Shown here in pieces: positions 47,600-57,067 of a DNA stretch of 64,000 nt. A model generated the notes under the pieces. That model searched no databases. It worked only from the letters and a program-made list of their open reading frames with translations, and was not told the origin of the DNA. The stretch covers positions 62,001 through 126,000 of the forward strand of contig NZ_JNYV01000001.1 in assembly GCF_000717275.1 (NCBI RefSeq), given 5' to 3'. Numbering within the stretch: position 1 is the first letter of the stretch; each line of letters opens with the position of its first letter. Origin of the DNA: Kitasatospora arboriphila (GTDB lineage Bacteria; Actinomycetota; Actinomycetes; Mycobacteriales; Mycobacteriaceae). A program made the translations under genes and the position numbers.

Positions 47600-48312
47600 A
47601 CGGCTGGCGGCCCGCGACGGTGGTGGCGGCCGAGATGGAGACGCAAACCGCACGCACCCTGCGCTTACGGCTGCCTGATCGCGGCCGGGTGCTACCGGGT
47701 CAACACATCGACGTCCGCCTGAGCGCCGAGGATGGGTATCAGGCGGTGAGGTCCTATTCGATTGCCGCGGCCACCGACGATGACCTGCTCGAGACCACCG
47801 TGGAGGAGCTCGAGGACGGAGAGGTCTCGCCTTACCTGGTGTACGACCTGCAGGTGGGTGACCAGGTGGAGGTCCGCGGGCCGATCGGTCGCTGGTTCGT
47901 CTGGCGGTCGAACGAACAGAACCCGGTGCAGCTGATCGCAGGTGGTTCAGGCGTGGTGCCACTCATGTCCATGATCCGGGAACACGAACACACGTCCTCC
48001 CAGGCGCCTTTCCGGCTCTTCTATTCGCTGCGCACACCCGCAAGTCGCTACTACGCGCAGGAACTGGAAAGCCTGGTCGCTTCTGAACGACTGCGTGTGG
48101 ACTACGTGTACACCCGGCAGGCGCCTGAACTGTCGACGCGACCGGCCGGTCGGCCGGACATCGGCGAGTTCGCGGCCGCACTGATCCCGGTGGACCTCGA
48201 TCCGCAGGTGCGAGTCTGTGGGCCAACGGCTTTCGTCGAACAGTATGCGCAGTGGCTACTCGATCTGGGTTATCCCGCCGCGAACATCCGTACCGAGCGT
48301 TTCGGAGGGTGA
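47596..48312 (+). CDS. Ferredoxin-NADP reductase-type flavoprotein
   Basis: A 238-residue FNR-like protein, probably the electron partner of the upstream molybdenum enzyme. FAD-binding is shown by RSYSIAAATDDD (about residues 53-64) and nucleotide binding by IAGGSGVVPLMSMIREHEH; VRVCGPTAFVEQYAQWL is the closing NAD(P) motif. There is no iron-sulfur domain at either end. GTG at 47596 overlaps the previous stop (GTGA), and its own stop overlaps the next gene in the same way, so three genes are translated in step. Confidence 0.9.
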   Translation: MNGWRPATVVAAEMETQTARTLRLRLPDRGRVLPGQHIDVRLSAEDGYQAVRSYSIAAATDDDLLETTVEELEDGEVSPYLVYDLQVGDQVEVRGPIGRWFVWRSNEQNPVQLIAGGSGVVPLMSMIREHEHTSSQAPFRLFYSLRTPASRYYAQELESLVASERLRVDYVYTRQAPELSTRPAGRPDIGEFAAALIPVDLDPQVRVCGPTAFVEQYAQWLLDLGYPAANIRTERFGG

Positions 48313-49382
48313 GCCCCACATGGAAAGCAGAATCCTTGAGACGACATGACCCCGAGTGGCGTGCATTCGCGTCCGACAATTACGCCGGAGTGTTGCCAGA
48401 GGTGTTGACTGCCATCGCCGAGGCGAACGGTGGCCATCAGGTCTCTTATGGCGAAGACGACTACACCGACGCGCTGCGGGCGGTCATCCGCAACGAATTC
48501 GGTTCTCGCGCCGAGGTTTTTCCTGTTTTCAACGGTACCGGCGCCAATGTGGTGGCGTTGACATCGCTCATGCCGCGTTGGGGCGCTGCGATTGTCACGG
48601 AGTCTGCGCACGTCCACACCGACGAGGGCGGTGCGCCCGAACGCGTCAGTGGTATCAAGCTGCTGACGGTGCCCACCCCGGACGGCAAGCTGACTCCGGA
48701 ATTGATCGCGACGGAGGCCTATGGCTGGGGATTCGAGCATCGGGCACAGCCTGCTGCGGTCAGCCTGACCCAGGTCACCGAGCTCGGGACGCTCTACACC
48801 CCCGCAGAGATCGCGGCCAACGCCGACTTCGCTCACCGGAACAATATGGCGTTACATGTCGACGGAGCCAGGTTGTGGAACGCGGCTGCGGCCCTGCGGA
48901 TGCCGATGGGGCGGTTCACCACCGACGTCGGTGTGGACATCGTCAGCCTCGGCGCCACCAAGGTCGGTGCGCTCGGCGCCGAGGCGATCGTGGTGATCGA
49001 CCCAGACCGGGTCGACGGCTTGATCTATCTACGCAAACTCAGCATGCAGCTGGCCAGCAAGATGCGCTTCATCTCGGCGCAGCTGCTGGCACTGTTCGAG
49101 GACGGCACCGGTATTCGCGCTGCCGCGCACGCCAACGCGATGGCTGCGCGTCTACGAGCCGGTCTCGAAGGTGTTCCGGGGCTTCGTTTCGCGCAGTCCA
49201 CGGAGTCGAACGCCGTGTTCGCCGTCCTCGATCGCGCAGCCGCCGAACGGGTCCGTGAGTCGTGGCGTTTCTACGACTGGGATGAGTCGGGGGGAACGGT
49301 GCGATGGATGTGCTCGTTCGACACCACCGACGACGACGTGGACCGCTTCATCGAAACCATCAGAAAAGAGCTCGCACGCTGA
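48309..49382 (+). CDS. Low-specificity L-threonine aldolase
   Basis: A 357-residue PLP enzyme that splits threonine into glycine and acetaldehyde. The opening FASDNYAGVLPEVL is the family start, GTGANVVAL the phosphate loop, MALHVDGARLWNAAAAL holds the PLP-pairing aspartate, and SLGATKVGALGAEAI the lysine that binds PLP. GTG at 48309 overlaps the flavoprotein stop by four bases with CGGAGG upstream. Finding it in one coupled operon with a molybdenum oxidoreductase is unusual. Confidence 0.92.
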   Translation: MSPTWKAESLRRHDPEWRAFASDNYAGVLPEVLTAIAEANGGHQVSYGEDDYTDALRAVIRNEFGSRAEVFPVFNGTGANVVALTSLMPRWGAAIVTESAHVHTDEGGAPERVSGIKLLTVPTPDGKLTPELIATEAYGWGFEHRAQPAAVSLTQVTELGTLYTPAEIAANADFAHRNNMALHVDGARLWNAAAALRMPMGRFTTDVGVDIVSLGATKVGALGAEAIVVIDPDRVDGLIYLRKLSMQLASKMRFISAQLLALFEDGTGIRAAAHANAMAARLRAGLEGVPGLRFAQSTESNAVFAVLDRAAAERVRESWRFYDWDESGGTVRWMCSFDTTDDDVDRFIETIRKELAR

Positions 49383-49400
49383 TCGTGTGCGCTGCCCGAC

Positions 49401-50747
49401 CTACGTCCGGCCGGTGGCACCGCCGAGTTGATGGCGCAGTGCGTCGGATACTTCTGGCCACCGGAAGCGATGCCCGATCGCGGTGAGCCGGGACGGCACC
49501 ACATGCTGGTTGGCCAACGCGAGTTCGCGAGCGCCTTGCGCACCGAGGATCAGTTGTGGACCCAAGCTGGGAACGGGCACGATCGCCGGCCGGTGCACCG
49601 CCCGGGCCAAGGCTGCGGTGTAGTCGCTGTTCCGCACGGCATTCGGTGCCACCGCATTGATCGGTCCCTGCAATGCCTCGTCGACGATGGCGCGATGGTA
49701 GATGTCCACCAGATCGTCGATCGCGATCCACGGCAGCCACTGCCTGCCGTCCCCGATCCGCCCGCCGAACCCCACCGTGAACAGTGGGCGTAACAGCCGT
49801 AACGTCCCACCGGCCGCAGCCTGCACGATGCCGGTGCGGACGTTGACCACCCGGACGCCGGAGTCGCCTGCGGGTTCGGTCGCCGCCTCCCAGTCGGCGA
49901 CGACGTCGGCAAGGAATCCCTCGCCACGCGAGGCCTTTTCGTCGAGCTGCTCGTCCCCGCGGTCGTAGCCGTAGAAGCCCACGGCCGAGGCGCAGATGAG
50001 CGCGGGCTGCGGTGTGGTGGCCGCGATCACCGACGACAACTTGGCCGTCGGGTCGATGCGGCTGTCGCGGACCGCTCGTTTGTGGCTGTCACTGAATCGG
50101 CCCGCGATGGATTCGCCGGCCAGATGGACCACTGCGTCGACGCCGTCCACCAGGTCTGGCGCCGGATTGTCCGGATCCCAGCGTCGCTCGTCTTCGTGTG
50201 AGGGATCGCGGCGCACGAGTGAGATCACCCGGTGCCCGCCGGTGGTCAAGAAGGCCTTGAGAGCGGTACCCACCAGGCCGGAGGAGCCGGTCATCGCAAT
50301 GGTCATCGGTCCGCGCCCGAACTCGTTCGCCCATGCGTGGGCCGCCAGGTCGTCGGCGAGCTGGCGATGCCGGTAGCGAAACATCGGCCGTAGCAACGCA
50401 GTCGGGACGGGTGTGTCGACAGTGTCGGTGACCATTGTGGAGTTCACATCGACGGCAGAGAATCCGTGGTGGTGCGTCCACGTCAGCACGGACTTCAGTG
50501 GCCACGAGTCCAACTTGTCCACGAACTGATTGGGCGGGTGGTACCTCGATGGCTGGTGCCGCGCGACCCATTTCAATCCACCTGGGAACCCCAACACCGC
50601 AGTTCCGTCACTGAGCGACTCGGCTTCCTTGATCAACGACGGGGGTCCCCACGGTGGCGCCAGCCGCGTGAAGGCGCCCGGCCGTCCGTGCCAGGCGAAC
50701 ACCTCGTCTACAGGAATGGGGACGGTACTCGAATGCGTGATGCCCAT
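49401..50747 (-). CDS. SRPBCC-NAD(P) epimerase fusion (TIGR01777-type)
   Basis: A 448-residue fusion. Residues 1-140 form an SRPBCC ligand-binding domain (SSTVPIPVDEVFAWHGRPGAF, VLTWTHHHGF). From about 145 an atypical SDR/epimerase follows, with the nucleotide fingerprint MTIAMTGSSGLVGTALKAFL (in parts) and VVHLAGESIAGRFSD, CASAVGFYGYDRGDE (the YGYD acting as catalytic-like tyrosine region). TIGR01777 epimerases are common but their substrate is unknown. ATG at 50747; monocistronic and convergent with the aldolase operon 19 bases away. Confidence 0.88.
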   Translation of the reverse strand: MGITHSSTVPIPVDEVFAWHGRPGAFTRLAPPWGPPSLIKEAESLSDGTAVLGFPGGLKWVARHQPSRYHPPNQFVDKLDSWPLKSVLTWTHHHGFSAVDVNSTMVTDTVDTPVPTALLRPMFRYRHRQLADDLAAHAWANEFGRGPMTIAMTGSSGLVGTALKAFLTTGGHRVISLVRRDPSHEDERRWDPDNPAPDLVDGVDAVVHLAGESIAGRFSDSHKRAVRDSRIDPTAKLSSVIAATTPQPALICASAVGFYGYDRGDEQLDEKASRGEGFLADVVADWEAATEPAGDSGVRVVNVRTGIVQAAAGGTLRLLRPLFTVGFGGRIGDGRQWLPWIAIDDLVDIYHRAIVDEALQGPINAVAPNAVRNSDYTAALARAVHRPAIVPVPSLGPQLILGAQGARELALANQHVVPSRLTAIGHRFRWPEVSDALRHQLGGATGRT

Positions 50748-50822
50748 GGGCCCACGCTACGCATCGGTGATCGTCTGCGCGGGACGCAGCACGTACCCGA
50801 CGTAGCCGTTCTCCGCCCACCG

Positions 50823-51329
50823 TCAGCTCTGCTGCTTCGCCCACTCCTCGATTCTCGAGGCGCTCTCGGCGGGGGAGAGGTCTTCGATCCGGGTCATCAC
50901 CGACCATCGGACCCCGAACGGATCGCGCACCGAGCCGAACCGATCGCCGGAGACAAATGTCTGTACCTCTTCGCGAATGATCGCACCCGCATCGACGGCC
51001 CGCTGCACCACGGCATCCACGTCGGTGACGTAGATGGCCATCGAGTAACAGTCCGAGTCCCCATCTGGCCTCGGCACCAGTCCATACTGAGGGTTGGGGT
51101 CGCCCAGTTGTAGCCGCCCCCTCCCGAAGTCGAGGTCGGCATGCGCGACAATCGGTTCACCGTCGGGACCGGGGAAGTCGGTGCGCTGTTCAACGCGTGC
51201 CCCGAAGACGTTGCTATAGAACTCGATTGCCTCGGCAGCAGGCGTGACGACGATGAATGGTGTGAGGGAGGTATAGCCGTGGGGGATTCCGTGATCGGTG
51301 TATTGCCCGTTGGCAGCGTGGATACTCAT
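50823..51329 (-). CDS. VOC-family (glyoxalase/PhnB-like) protein
   Basis: A 168-residue metal-dependent VOC fold protein. LTPFIVVTPAAEAIEFYSNVFGARVEQR and AHADLDFGRGRLQLGD are in the family form (longer runs exist in the chain), followed by VFVTD-like IYVTDVDAVVQRAVDAGA and DRFGSVRDPFGVRWSV, typical of the PhnB subgroup. ATG at 51329 is the most likely start. The gene is divergent from an AraC-type regulator 35 bases away, which may control it. Confidence 0.88.
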   Translation of the reverse strand: MSIHAANGQYTDHGIPHGYTSLTPFIVVTPAAEAIEFYSNVFGARVEQRTDFPGPDGEPIVAHADLDFGRGRLQLGDPNPQYGLVPRPDGDSDCYSMAIYVTDVDAVVQRAVDAGAIIREEVQTFVSGDRFGSVRDPFGVRWSVMTRIEDLSPAESASRIEEWAKQQS

Positions 51330-51364
51330 GAAGGCGATAATCCACCGACGCAGGGCGTGAGCGC

Positions 51365-52213
51365 TTGAAGAAACGCGACAGTTTCCACCATGGGTCCGCC
51401 GGGCCTCGTGGCGACCTGCGCCCAGGCGCCGGCGGCGTACACATCTCACGCCTCCCCGTCCCTCCCGGACATGGGGCCGGGAGCCTTCTACGACATGTCT
51501 GGATCGCATCCTGGGACCTGTCGGCACCGATCGTTCAACCGGTCCTCGAGCACCCCGGCGGGAACGTGGTCGTCGAGCCGGACAAGGCGGCGCTGTACTG
51601 CGTCAGTCAGGGGACCAGTGAGCAGAAGCTCGAAGGAAAGAGCTGGGCCGCGGCAGTTCTGCTGCGACCCGCTGCGATCACTCTGATGACAGGCAGATCG
51701 ATGGCGGGTGCGACGGTTGCCGGACCGGTGTTGCCGATCGGCGAGCCTCTTCCCATCCCCGGCCGGGGTGATGTCGCGGGAGCAGTGCGGACGGCGATGC
51801 GCTCACGTTCGGAATCGGATCGGTGCGCCTATGAGGAGGTCCTGTCCGTATACCTCGAGTGGGCCACGGAGTGGGAGATCGATGACGAAGGCGAGTTGAT
51901 CAACCGGGTCGTCGATGTGGTCGAAGACGATGGTGGGCCGCGCCGCGTCGCGGAACTCGCAGATGCGGTGAACGTGTCCACGCGCGCCCTTCAGCGGTTG
52001 TGTGTACATCGAACGGGACTGAGTCCCAAATGGTTGATCCAACGTCGCCGGTTGCAAGACGCAGCGCTCGCCCTGCGCGAAGGCCAGATGTCGGTAGCGG
52101 ATGTGGCAACGTCACTCGGATACTCCGATCAGGCGCACCTGGCCCGCGAGTTCAAGGCTGTTGTCGGTTGGACACCCAGCGACTACGTGAGGTCTGCCGC
52201 CCGGCGGGACTGA
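51365..52213 (+). CDS. AraC-family transcriptional regulator
   Basis: A 282-residue regulator with an N-terminal cupin-like sensor part (about residues 20-165: DLSAPIVQPVLEHPGGNVV, SWAAAVLLRPAAIT) and two helix-turn-helix elements at the C-terminus (VAELADAVNVSTRALQRLC and SVADVATSLGYSDQAHLARE, then FKAVVGWTPSDY). TTG at 51365 is the only upstream start before an in-frame stop; a later start inside the chain would cut the sensor. The ligand is unknown. It faces the VOC gene, so that gene is a likely target. Confidence 0.82.
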   Translation: MKKRDSFHHGSAGPRGDLRPGAGGVHISRLPVPPGHGAGSLLRHVWIASWDLSAPIVQPVLEHPGGNVVVEPDKAALYCVSQGTSEQKLEGKSWAAAVLLRPAAITLMTGRSMAGATVAGPVLPIGEPLPIPGRGDVAGAVRTAMRSRSESDRCAYEEVLSVYLEWATEWEIDDEGELINRVVDVVEDDGGPRRVAELADAVNVSTRALQRLCVHRTGLSPKWLIQRRRLQDAALALREGQMSVADVATSLGYSDQAHLAREFKAVVGWTPSDYVRSAARRD

Positions 52214-52227
52214 GGTCGCGGTGACCG

Positions 52228-52608
52228 TCAGCGCCGCCGTCCGATTCCGAGCAGGTCACGCACCATCGCCTCGGCGGATGCCACCGGTGCAATCAGCCTC
52301 TCGGTGATGTCGACGATGTTCTCCACCCGTCCGACAACACGTTCGATCCGTTCGACCACCGCAACCATTTTCGTGACCGTGCTGTCCACCCGCGTCAGCG
52401 TCGCCGAGAAGTCGTCCATGGCTGCGCCGAAACTGCCGAGGGTCCTGTCGAATTCGCCCATCGCCCTGTCGAAGTCGGTGAGGGCCCCGCCGAGGTCGCC
52501 GATGATCGTGTCCAGTTGCCCGACAGTGACGTCTGCGTTCATCGCCGCTTGGGCCAGCTTCCGGAAACGCTGCCGTTCGTGGCCGTCTTCTCCACTGTCC
52601 GTTGTCAC
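52228..52608 (-). CDS. Small coiled-coil protein of unknown function
   Basis: A 126-residue protein dominated by heptad-rich helix, in segments such as VGQLDTIIGDLGGALTDFD, MGEFDRTLGSFGAAMDDFS and MVAVVERIERVVGRVENIV. It resembles phasin- or polymer-granule-type helical proteins, but I do not recognise the family. GTG at 52608 is supported by a -10-like GATACT six bases upstream, which implies a leaderless mRNA; an ATG at 52650 would add 14 residues. It is divergent from the FAD-dependent dehydrogenase. Confidence 0.65.
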   Translation of the reverse strand: MTTDSGEDGHERQRFRKLAQAAMNADVTVGQLDTIIGDLGGALTDFDRAMGEFDRTLGSFGAAMDDFSATLTRVDSTVTKMVAVVERIERVVGRVENIVDITERLIAPVASAEAMVRDLLGIGRRR

Positions 52609-52758
52609 CACGCCCCAAGTATCTTCTCCACGCCTCGGCGGTGCGGGCATTTCGCAAAGCCGCCGTAGCTCGGACCGCCGCCCGCGTTGTTCTTTATGCT
52701 CTGTTCGGATGCGCCGGGTGAACGTCATGCCGGGTATCGGACGCGAGGAGGCGCCGTG

Positions 52759-54420
52759 ATGGCCGACAGGTTTGACGTCATTGTGGTCGGGGGCGGGCTG
52801 GCCGGGCTGGTCGCAACCCATGAACTGGTGAAGGCCGGCAAGCGTGTGGCCGTGCTGGAACAGGAGAACGAACAGAACCTGGGTGGGCAGGCTTTCTGGT
52901 CTCTGGGTGGTCTGTTCTTCGTCGATTCCCCCGAGCAGCGCAGACTCGGCATCAAGGATTCGGTCGAACTGGCCCGGCAGGACTGGTTCGGTTCCGCCGG
53001 ATTCGATCGTGACCGTGAGGACCATTGGCCGCGGCAATGGGCCGAGGCCTACGTGAACTTCGCCGCCGGCGAGAAGCGTTCGTATCTGCACGATCTGGGC
53101 CTGCGGGTGATGGCCACCGTCGGTTGGGCCGAGCGTGGCTCCGGTCTCGCTGCAGGCCACGGAAACTCTGTCCCGCGATTCCACATCACCTGGGGGACGG
53201 GCCCGGAGGTGGTCCGGGTGTTCCGCGAGCCGGTTCTCGACGGTGCTGCCAAGGGACTGGTCACCATCAAATACCGGCATCAGGTGGATGAGCTCATCGT
53301 GGAGAACGGGGCGGCAGTCGGCGTACGGGGATCTGTCCTGGTGCCCTCGACCCAGCGGCGAGGTGTGTCGTCGAGTCGTGAGACCGCCGCCGAGTTCGAA
53401 CTCCGTGCCGAAGCTGTGGTCGTGACTTCAGGAGGCATCGGCGGCAACTTCGACCTCGTCAAGAAGAACTGGCCGGTAGACCGTCTCGGGCCTGCCCCAG
53501 CACACATGATCACCGGCGTACCCGCGCACGTGGACGGGCGAATGCTCGAGATCACCAAGAACGCCGGCGGCAACATCGTAAACAGTGACCGCATGTGGCA
53601 CTACCCCGAGGGGATTAAGAACTGGGACCCGATCTGGCCCAACCACGCCATCCGGATCATCCCGGGCCCGTCGTCACTGTGGCTCGACGCCACGGGCAAA
53701 CGGCTACCGGTTCCGAACTTCCCCGGTTTCGACTCGTTGGGCACACTGGGAACGATCACTCGTGGCGGCCACGACTTCACCTGGTTCATCCTGACCCAGG
53801 CGATCATCGAAAAAGAGTTCGCCCTGTCGGGTTCGGAGCAGAACCCGGACTTCACCGGCAAAGACATCAAGCTTCTCCTTCAGCGCGTCCGCAAAGGCGC
53901 AACGGGTCCGGTCGAGGCCTTCAAGGAGCACGGCATCGACTTCGTCGTTCGCGACAATCTCCGCGATCTGGTGGCCGGGATGAACGAGATCACCACAGGC
54001 CCGCAGCTCGACTACGCGAGCATCGAAGCCGAAGTGGTGGCCCGCGACCGCGAACTGGACAACAAGTACACCAAGGACATGCAGATCATGGCGATCCGCA
54101 ATGCACGAAACTACCTCAGTGACAAGATCATCCGGGTGGCACGGCCCCATAAGCTGCAAGACCCGAAATACGGCCCGATGATCGCCGTCCGTCTGCATCT
54201 GGTGACCCGAAAGACGCTGGGTGGGCTGGAGACCGATCTCGATGCGAAGGTGATCCGGCCATCCGGTGAGCCGTTCGAAGGTCTGTATGCAGCCGGCGAG
54301 GTCGCGGGTTTCGGTGGCGGCGGGGTACACGGCTACAACGCGCTCGAGGGCACCTTCCTCGGTGGCTGCATCTTCTCCGGCCGGGCGGCCGGACGCGCAC
54401 TCGCCCGCGACCTCGGCTGA
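52759..54420 (+). CDS. FAD-binding dehydrogenase of the KstD/fumarate-reductase superfamily
   Basis: A 553-residue flavoprotein. The FAD fingerprint DVIVVGGGLAGLVATHEL is at residues 6-23, AVVVTSGGIGGNFDL lies in the middle, and the C-terminal LYAAGEVAGFGGGG and GYNALEGTFLGGCIFSGR close the FAD site. It is like mycobacterial Rv0785-type proteins, whose substrate is unproven; ketosteroid or fatty-acid dehydrogenation is a family guess. ATG at 52759 follows GGAGG. It lies at the start of a group of catabolic-type genes. Confidence 0.85.
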   Translation: MADRFDVIVVGGGLAGLVATHELVKAGKRVAVLEQENEQNLGGQAFWSLGGLFFVDSPEQRRLGIKDSVELARQDWFGSAGFDRDREDHWPRQWAEAYVNFAAGEKRSYLHDLGLRVMATVGWAERGSGLAAGHGNSVPRFHITWGTGPEVVRVFREPVLDGAAKGLVTIKYRHQVDELIVENGAAVGVRGSVLVPSTQRRGVSSSRETAAEFELRAEAVVVTSGGIGGNFDLVKKNWPVDRLGPAPAHMITGVPAHVDGRMLEITKNAGGNIVNSDRMWHYPEGIKNWDPIWPNHAIRIIPGPSSLWLDATGKRLPVPNFPGFDSLGTLGTITRGGHDFTWFILTQAIIEKEFALSGSEQNPDFTGKDIKLLLQRVRKGATGPVEAFKEHGIDFVVRDNLRDLVAGMNEITTGPQLDYASIEAEVVARDRELDNKYTKDMQIMAIRNARNYLSDKIIRVARPHKLQDPKYGPMIAVRLHLVTRKTLGGLETDLDAKVIRPSGEPFEGLYAAGEVAGFGGGGVHGYNALEGTFLGGCIFSGRAAGRALARDLG

Positions 54421-54458
54421 GGCCCCGCTACCTCGGTTGAGGCGGAGTTCCGAGCGGC

Positions 54459-55562
54459 TCAGTCGCGGACGGGAGTGCTTGCCGCCAGCGCTTCCTCGTG
54501 TGCCCGAGGCCGGGCAACCCTGGCACGGACATCGATCCGGTAAGAGATGATGGCCAGGGTGAACAGCCCGACAGACAGGTTCACCAGCGCGGCGAATCCC
54601 TCGGTTGCGAAATCGACCAACGCATTGAGCATCGTGAAGGTGAGTGCGCCGTACCGCAGGAAATGCAGCGGCCACATCTTGTCGGTTCTACGCAGCATCA
54701 CCATCGCCGGGAGTGAAAAAGCAAGTGTGACGGTCGAACTCAGGAGAAGAATGGCGGTGGCCATGCTCATGCCCGCCAACTCGAACTTCACGTTGTCGTC
54801 GTCCAGGTAGACCCCGTTCATCGCGACGCCGAGAAGCCCGAAGCCGAACGCCAATGCCGCGGTCACGGTCATCAGCCAGCCGACGATCGGCAGCCATCGC
54901 GGACTTCGGAACCACGATGGGATCAAGCGGGGCGCCCATTGCGACAGTGTGTACAACCGCGCGGATGCGATGCCCGATGTCAGCAGAAGGCTGCGGATGT
55001 GTTCCGCCGCAACCTTGTCATATCCCATCTCCTCGGCTTCCTCGACCAGGCGTAGCGCGAGCTCCCGCCGGTGCGGGGCCAGACCTCGGGCAACCCCGTC
55101 GGCCGCGATGGAGGCTGCGGACGAGACCTTCTCGTGAGCGCTCAGAGGCCGTACCTCTCGTAGGACCCGACCGACGATCAGAACGAAAACGACCAGGACA
55201 TACATGATCTCGGCGGAAGGTCCGTAAAAGTAGTCGTTGTCCTTGGTGACGAACTTGCCCACCTCGTCGAGGAACAGACCGAAACCGATACCGCCGAGGA
55301 CAACACAGAACAACCGGGCGCCGAACCCCAGCAGCCACCAACTGATCAGCAGCGACAGCATCATGAACGCTCCGCCGTAGAGCGCGTGGGCAATGTGTAG
55401 GTTTCCGCCCCCGACTTGCGGATAGTCGGTGATCCACAAGTAACCCCGGGTGAGAAGAATGGTGGTGATCGCAATGATCATGAACGCCTCTGCCGAACTG
55501 AAACCCACGGCGTTCCGAGTGAAGAAGCCAAGGCGGGACGATCGGTTGGATGAACGTGTCAC
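54459..55562 (-). CDS. Polytopic membrane protein, unknown function
   Basis: A 367-residue protein with at least seven hydrophobic helices: two near residues 28-75, LFCVVLGGIGFGLFLDEVG, EIMYVLVVFVLIVGRVL, then WLPIVGWLMTVTAALAFGFGLLG (in part), MSMATAILLLSSTVTLAFSL and a C-terminal pair. A charged cytoplasmic loop (residues about 130-200) separates two halves. GTG at 55562 has GAGGAG four bases upstream. It is not similar to a transporter family I can name. Confidence 0.78.
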   Translation of the reverse strand: MTRSSNRSSRLGFFTRNAVGFSSAEAFMIIAITTILLTRGYLWITDYPQVGGGNLHIAHALYGGAFMMLSLLISWWLLGFGARLFCVVLGGIGFGLFLDEVGKFVTKDNDYFYGPSAEIMYVLVVFVLIVGRVLREVRPLSAHEKVSSAASIAADGVARGLAPHRRELALRLVEEAEEMGYDKVAAEHIRSLLLTSGIASARLYTLSQWAPRLIPSWFRSPRWLPIVGWLMTVTAALAFGFGLLGVAMNGVYLDDDNVKFELAGMSMATAILLLSSTVTLAFSLPAMVMLRRTDKMWPLHFLRYGALTFTMLNALVDFATEGFAALVNLSVGLFTLAIISYRIDVRARVARPRAHEEALAASTPVRD

Positions 55563-55688
55563 GTCGCTCCTCGTGGTGAAACCGGGCAATCCGGCTGTGC
55601 GCAAAAATTGTACGGCGGCCGGTTCTCGCAGGATGGGGTTCGTATCGAACACCGCGTGAGGCGGCTCGATCGCCGTTACTCTCAGCAA

Positions 55689-56153
55689 ATGAAACAACTC
55701 ATCCGGTCTGTGACCGCAGTTTTGCTGGTGATGGCGGCATTGTTTGTCGGGACGGCCAGTGCTACGGCGACGCCCAGCAAAGACATTTCGGCCAAGACTC
55801 TCGCGGATTTCGAGATTCCCGCCGAGTTGATCCCATTCATCCCGGCCGGTGTCCACGTCGTGGCGCGCGAGATCACCATCGCTCCGGGCGGGACCACCGG
55901 GTGGCATTACCACGATGGACCGGTTGTTGGATTTGTCGGTGCGGGCACGCTGACCCATCCGGGGCCCGACTGTGTTCCCCACATCTTCCGCACAGGCGAT
56001 TTCATCAACGAACCGAGCGGGGTCACCAACACCCACGTCGGACGCAACCTCGGCACGGTTCCCGTGGTCCTGTACGTCGCCTATCTGGAGCCCTTGGGTG
56101 CCCCGCTCTTCGAGGACGCGCCCGCCCCGGAGTGTGACGTCGCCGCCGGGTGA
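55689..56153 (+). CDS. Secreted cupin-domain protein
   Basis: A 154-residue protein with a signal peptide (LIRSVTAVLLVMAALFVGTASATA) and a single cupin domain. The cupin motif GGTTGWHYHDGPVVGFVGAGTL provides two histidines, a metal site of the WHxHxG type. ATG at 55689 is preferred because TACTCT (55677-55682) sits six bases before it, the pattern of a leaderless actinobacterial start; the open frame from 55608 is longer but has no ribosome site. It might be an exported dioxygenase-like or storage protein. Confidence 0.78.
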   Translation: MKQLIRSVTAVLLVMAALFVGTASATATPSKDISAKTLADFEIPAELIPFIPAGVHVVAREITIAPGGTTGWHYHDGPVVGFVGAGTLTHPGPDCVPHIFRTGDFINEPSGVTNTHVGRNLGTVPVVLYVAYLEPLGAPLFEDAPAPECDVAAG

Positions 56154-56172
56154 CTCACCTACGATCGCAGAG

Positions 56173-56991
56173 ATGGACGTAGCCCAGAAAGTTGCTGTTG
56201 TAACCGGCGGTGGAGCCGGAATCGGCGCGGCCCTCAGTCGTGCTCTGGCAGAGGCAGGCAGCCGGGTTGTGGTTGCAGACCTGAACGCGGGCAAGGCCGG
56301 GGCCGTAGCCGACGAGATCAACGCTTCGCATGATGGTCGTGCTGTCGCGGAGGGCGGTGATGTCGCGGACGAAGGTGTGCTCCAGCGGATTGTCGACCGC
56401 GCCGAGAGTGAGTTCGGGCCGGTGGACATCTTCTTCGCGAACGCCGGCACCACCGCCGGACTGGGCCTGGACACTCCCGACGACCTGTGGGACATCGCCC
56501 TGCAGGTGAACGTGATGGCCCACGTCCGTGCTGCGCGGTTGCTCGTTCCGCGATGGATCGAGCGTGGCGGCGGATATTTTGTGTCGACGGCATCTGCGGC
56601 AGGTCTGCTGACGCAGATCGGTTCGGCCACTTACTCGGTCTCCAAGCACGCTGCAGTGGGCTTCGCCGAGTGGCTCTCGGTCACCTACGGCGACCAGGGT
56701 GTGAAAGTGAGCTGTCTGTGCCCCATGGGAGTGGAGACCGAGTTGCTTCGCTCCGGGTTCGAGACCGACCAGCCCGGCGCTTCGGTCGCCGCCAGCGCAG
56801 TGACCGGCGCGGGTGCGGTACTTCAACCGGCAGACGTGGCGGTCCAGGTTCTCGCCGCGGTCGCACAGGAAAAATTCTTGATTCTCCCGCATCCGGAAGT
56901 GCTGGACTTCTACCGTAACAAGGGGTCGGATTACGACCGTTGGATTTCCGGGATGCGTCGTTATCAGCGTCATCTGCTCTCGGATTCCTGA
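56173..56991 (+). CDS. Short-chain dehydrogenase/reductase
   Basis: A 272-residue SDR. The Rossmann fingerprint [11 protein letters not shown] is at residues 10-20, NAG at about 90, and the catalytic YSVSK follows a serine-rich [11 protein letters not shown], as in classical SDRs. ATG at 56173 lies seven bases after TACGAT (56160-56165), which suggests a leaderless start. It precedes the ACAD/kinase pair and may supply an alcohol or ketone step in the same route. Confidence 0.88.
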   Translation: MDVAQKVAVVTGGGAGIGAALSRALAEAGSRVVVADLNAGKAGAVADEINASHDGRAVAEGGDVADEGVLQRIVDRAESEFGPVDIFFANAGTTAGLGLDTPDDLWDIALQVNVMAHVRAARLLVPRWIERGGGYFVSTASAAGLLTQIGSATYSVSKHAAVGFAEWLSVTYGDQGVKVSCLCPMGVETELLRSGFETDQPGASVAASAVTGAGAVLQPADVAVQVLAAVAQEKFLILPHPEVLDFYRNKGSDYDRWISGMRRYQRHLLSDS

Positions 56992-57067
56992 CGATCCGAA
57001 CCAGCCGGCCTTCGACTCGGGCGATCAGGTCCGCCCGAGACATCTCACTCGATACAGGACTCATCAC

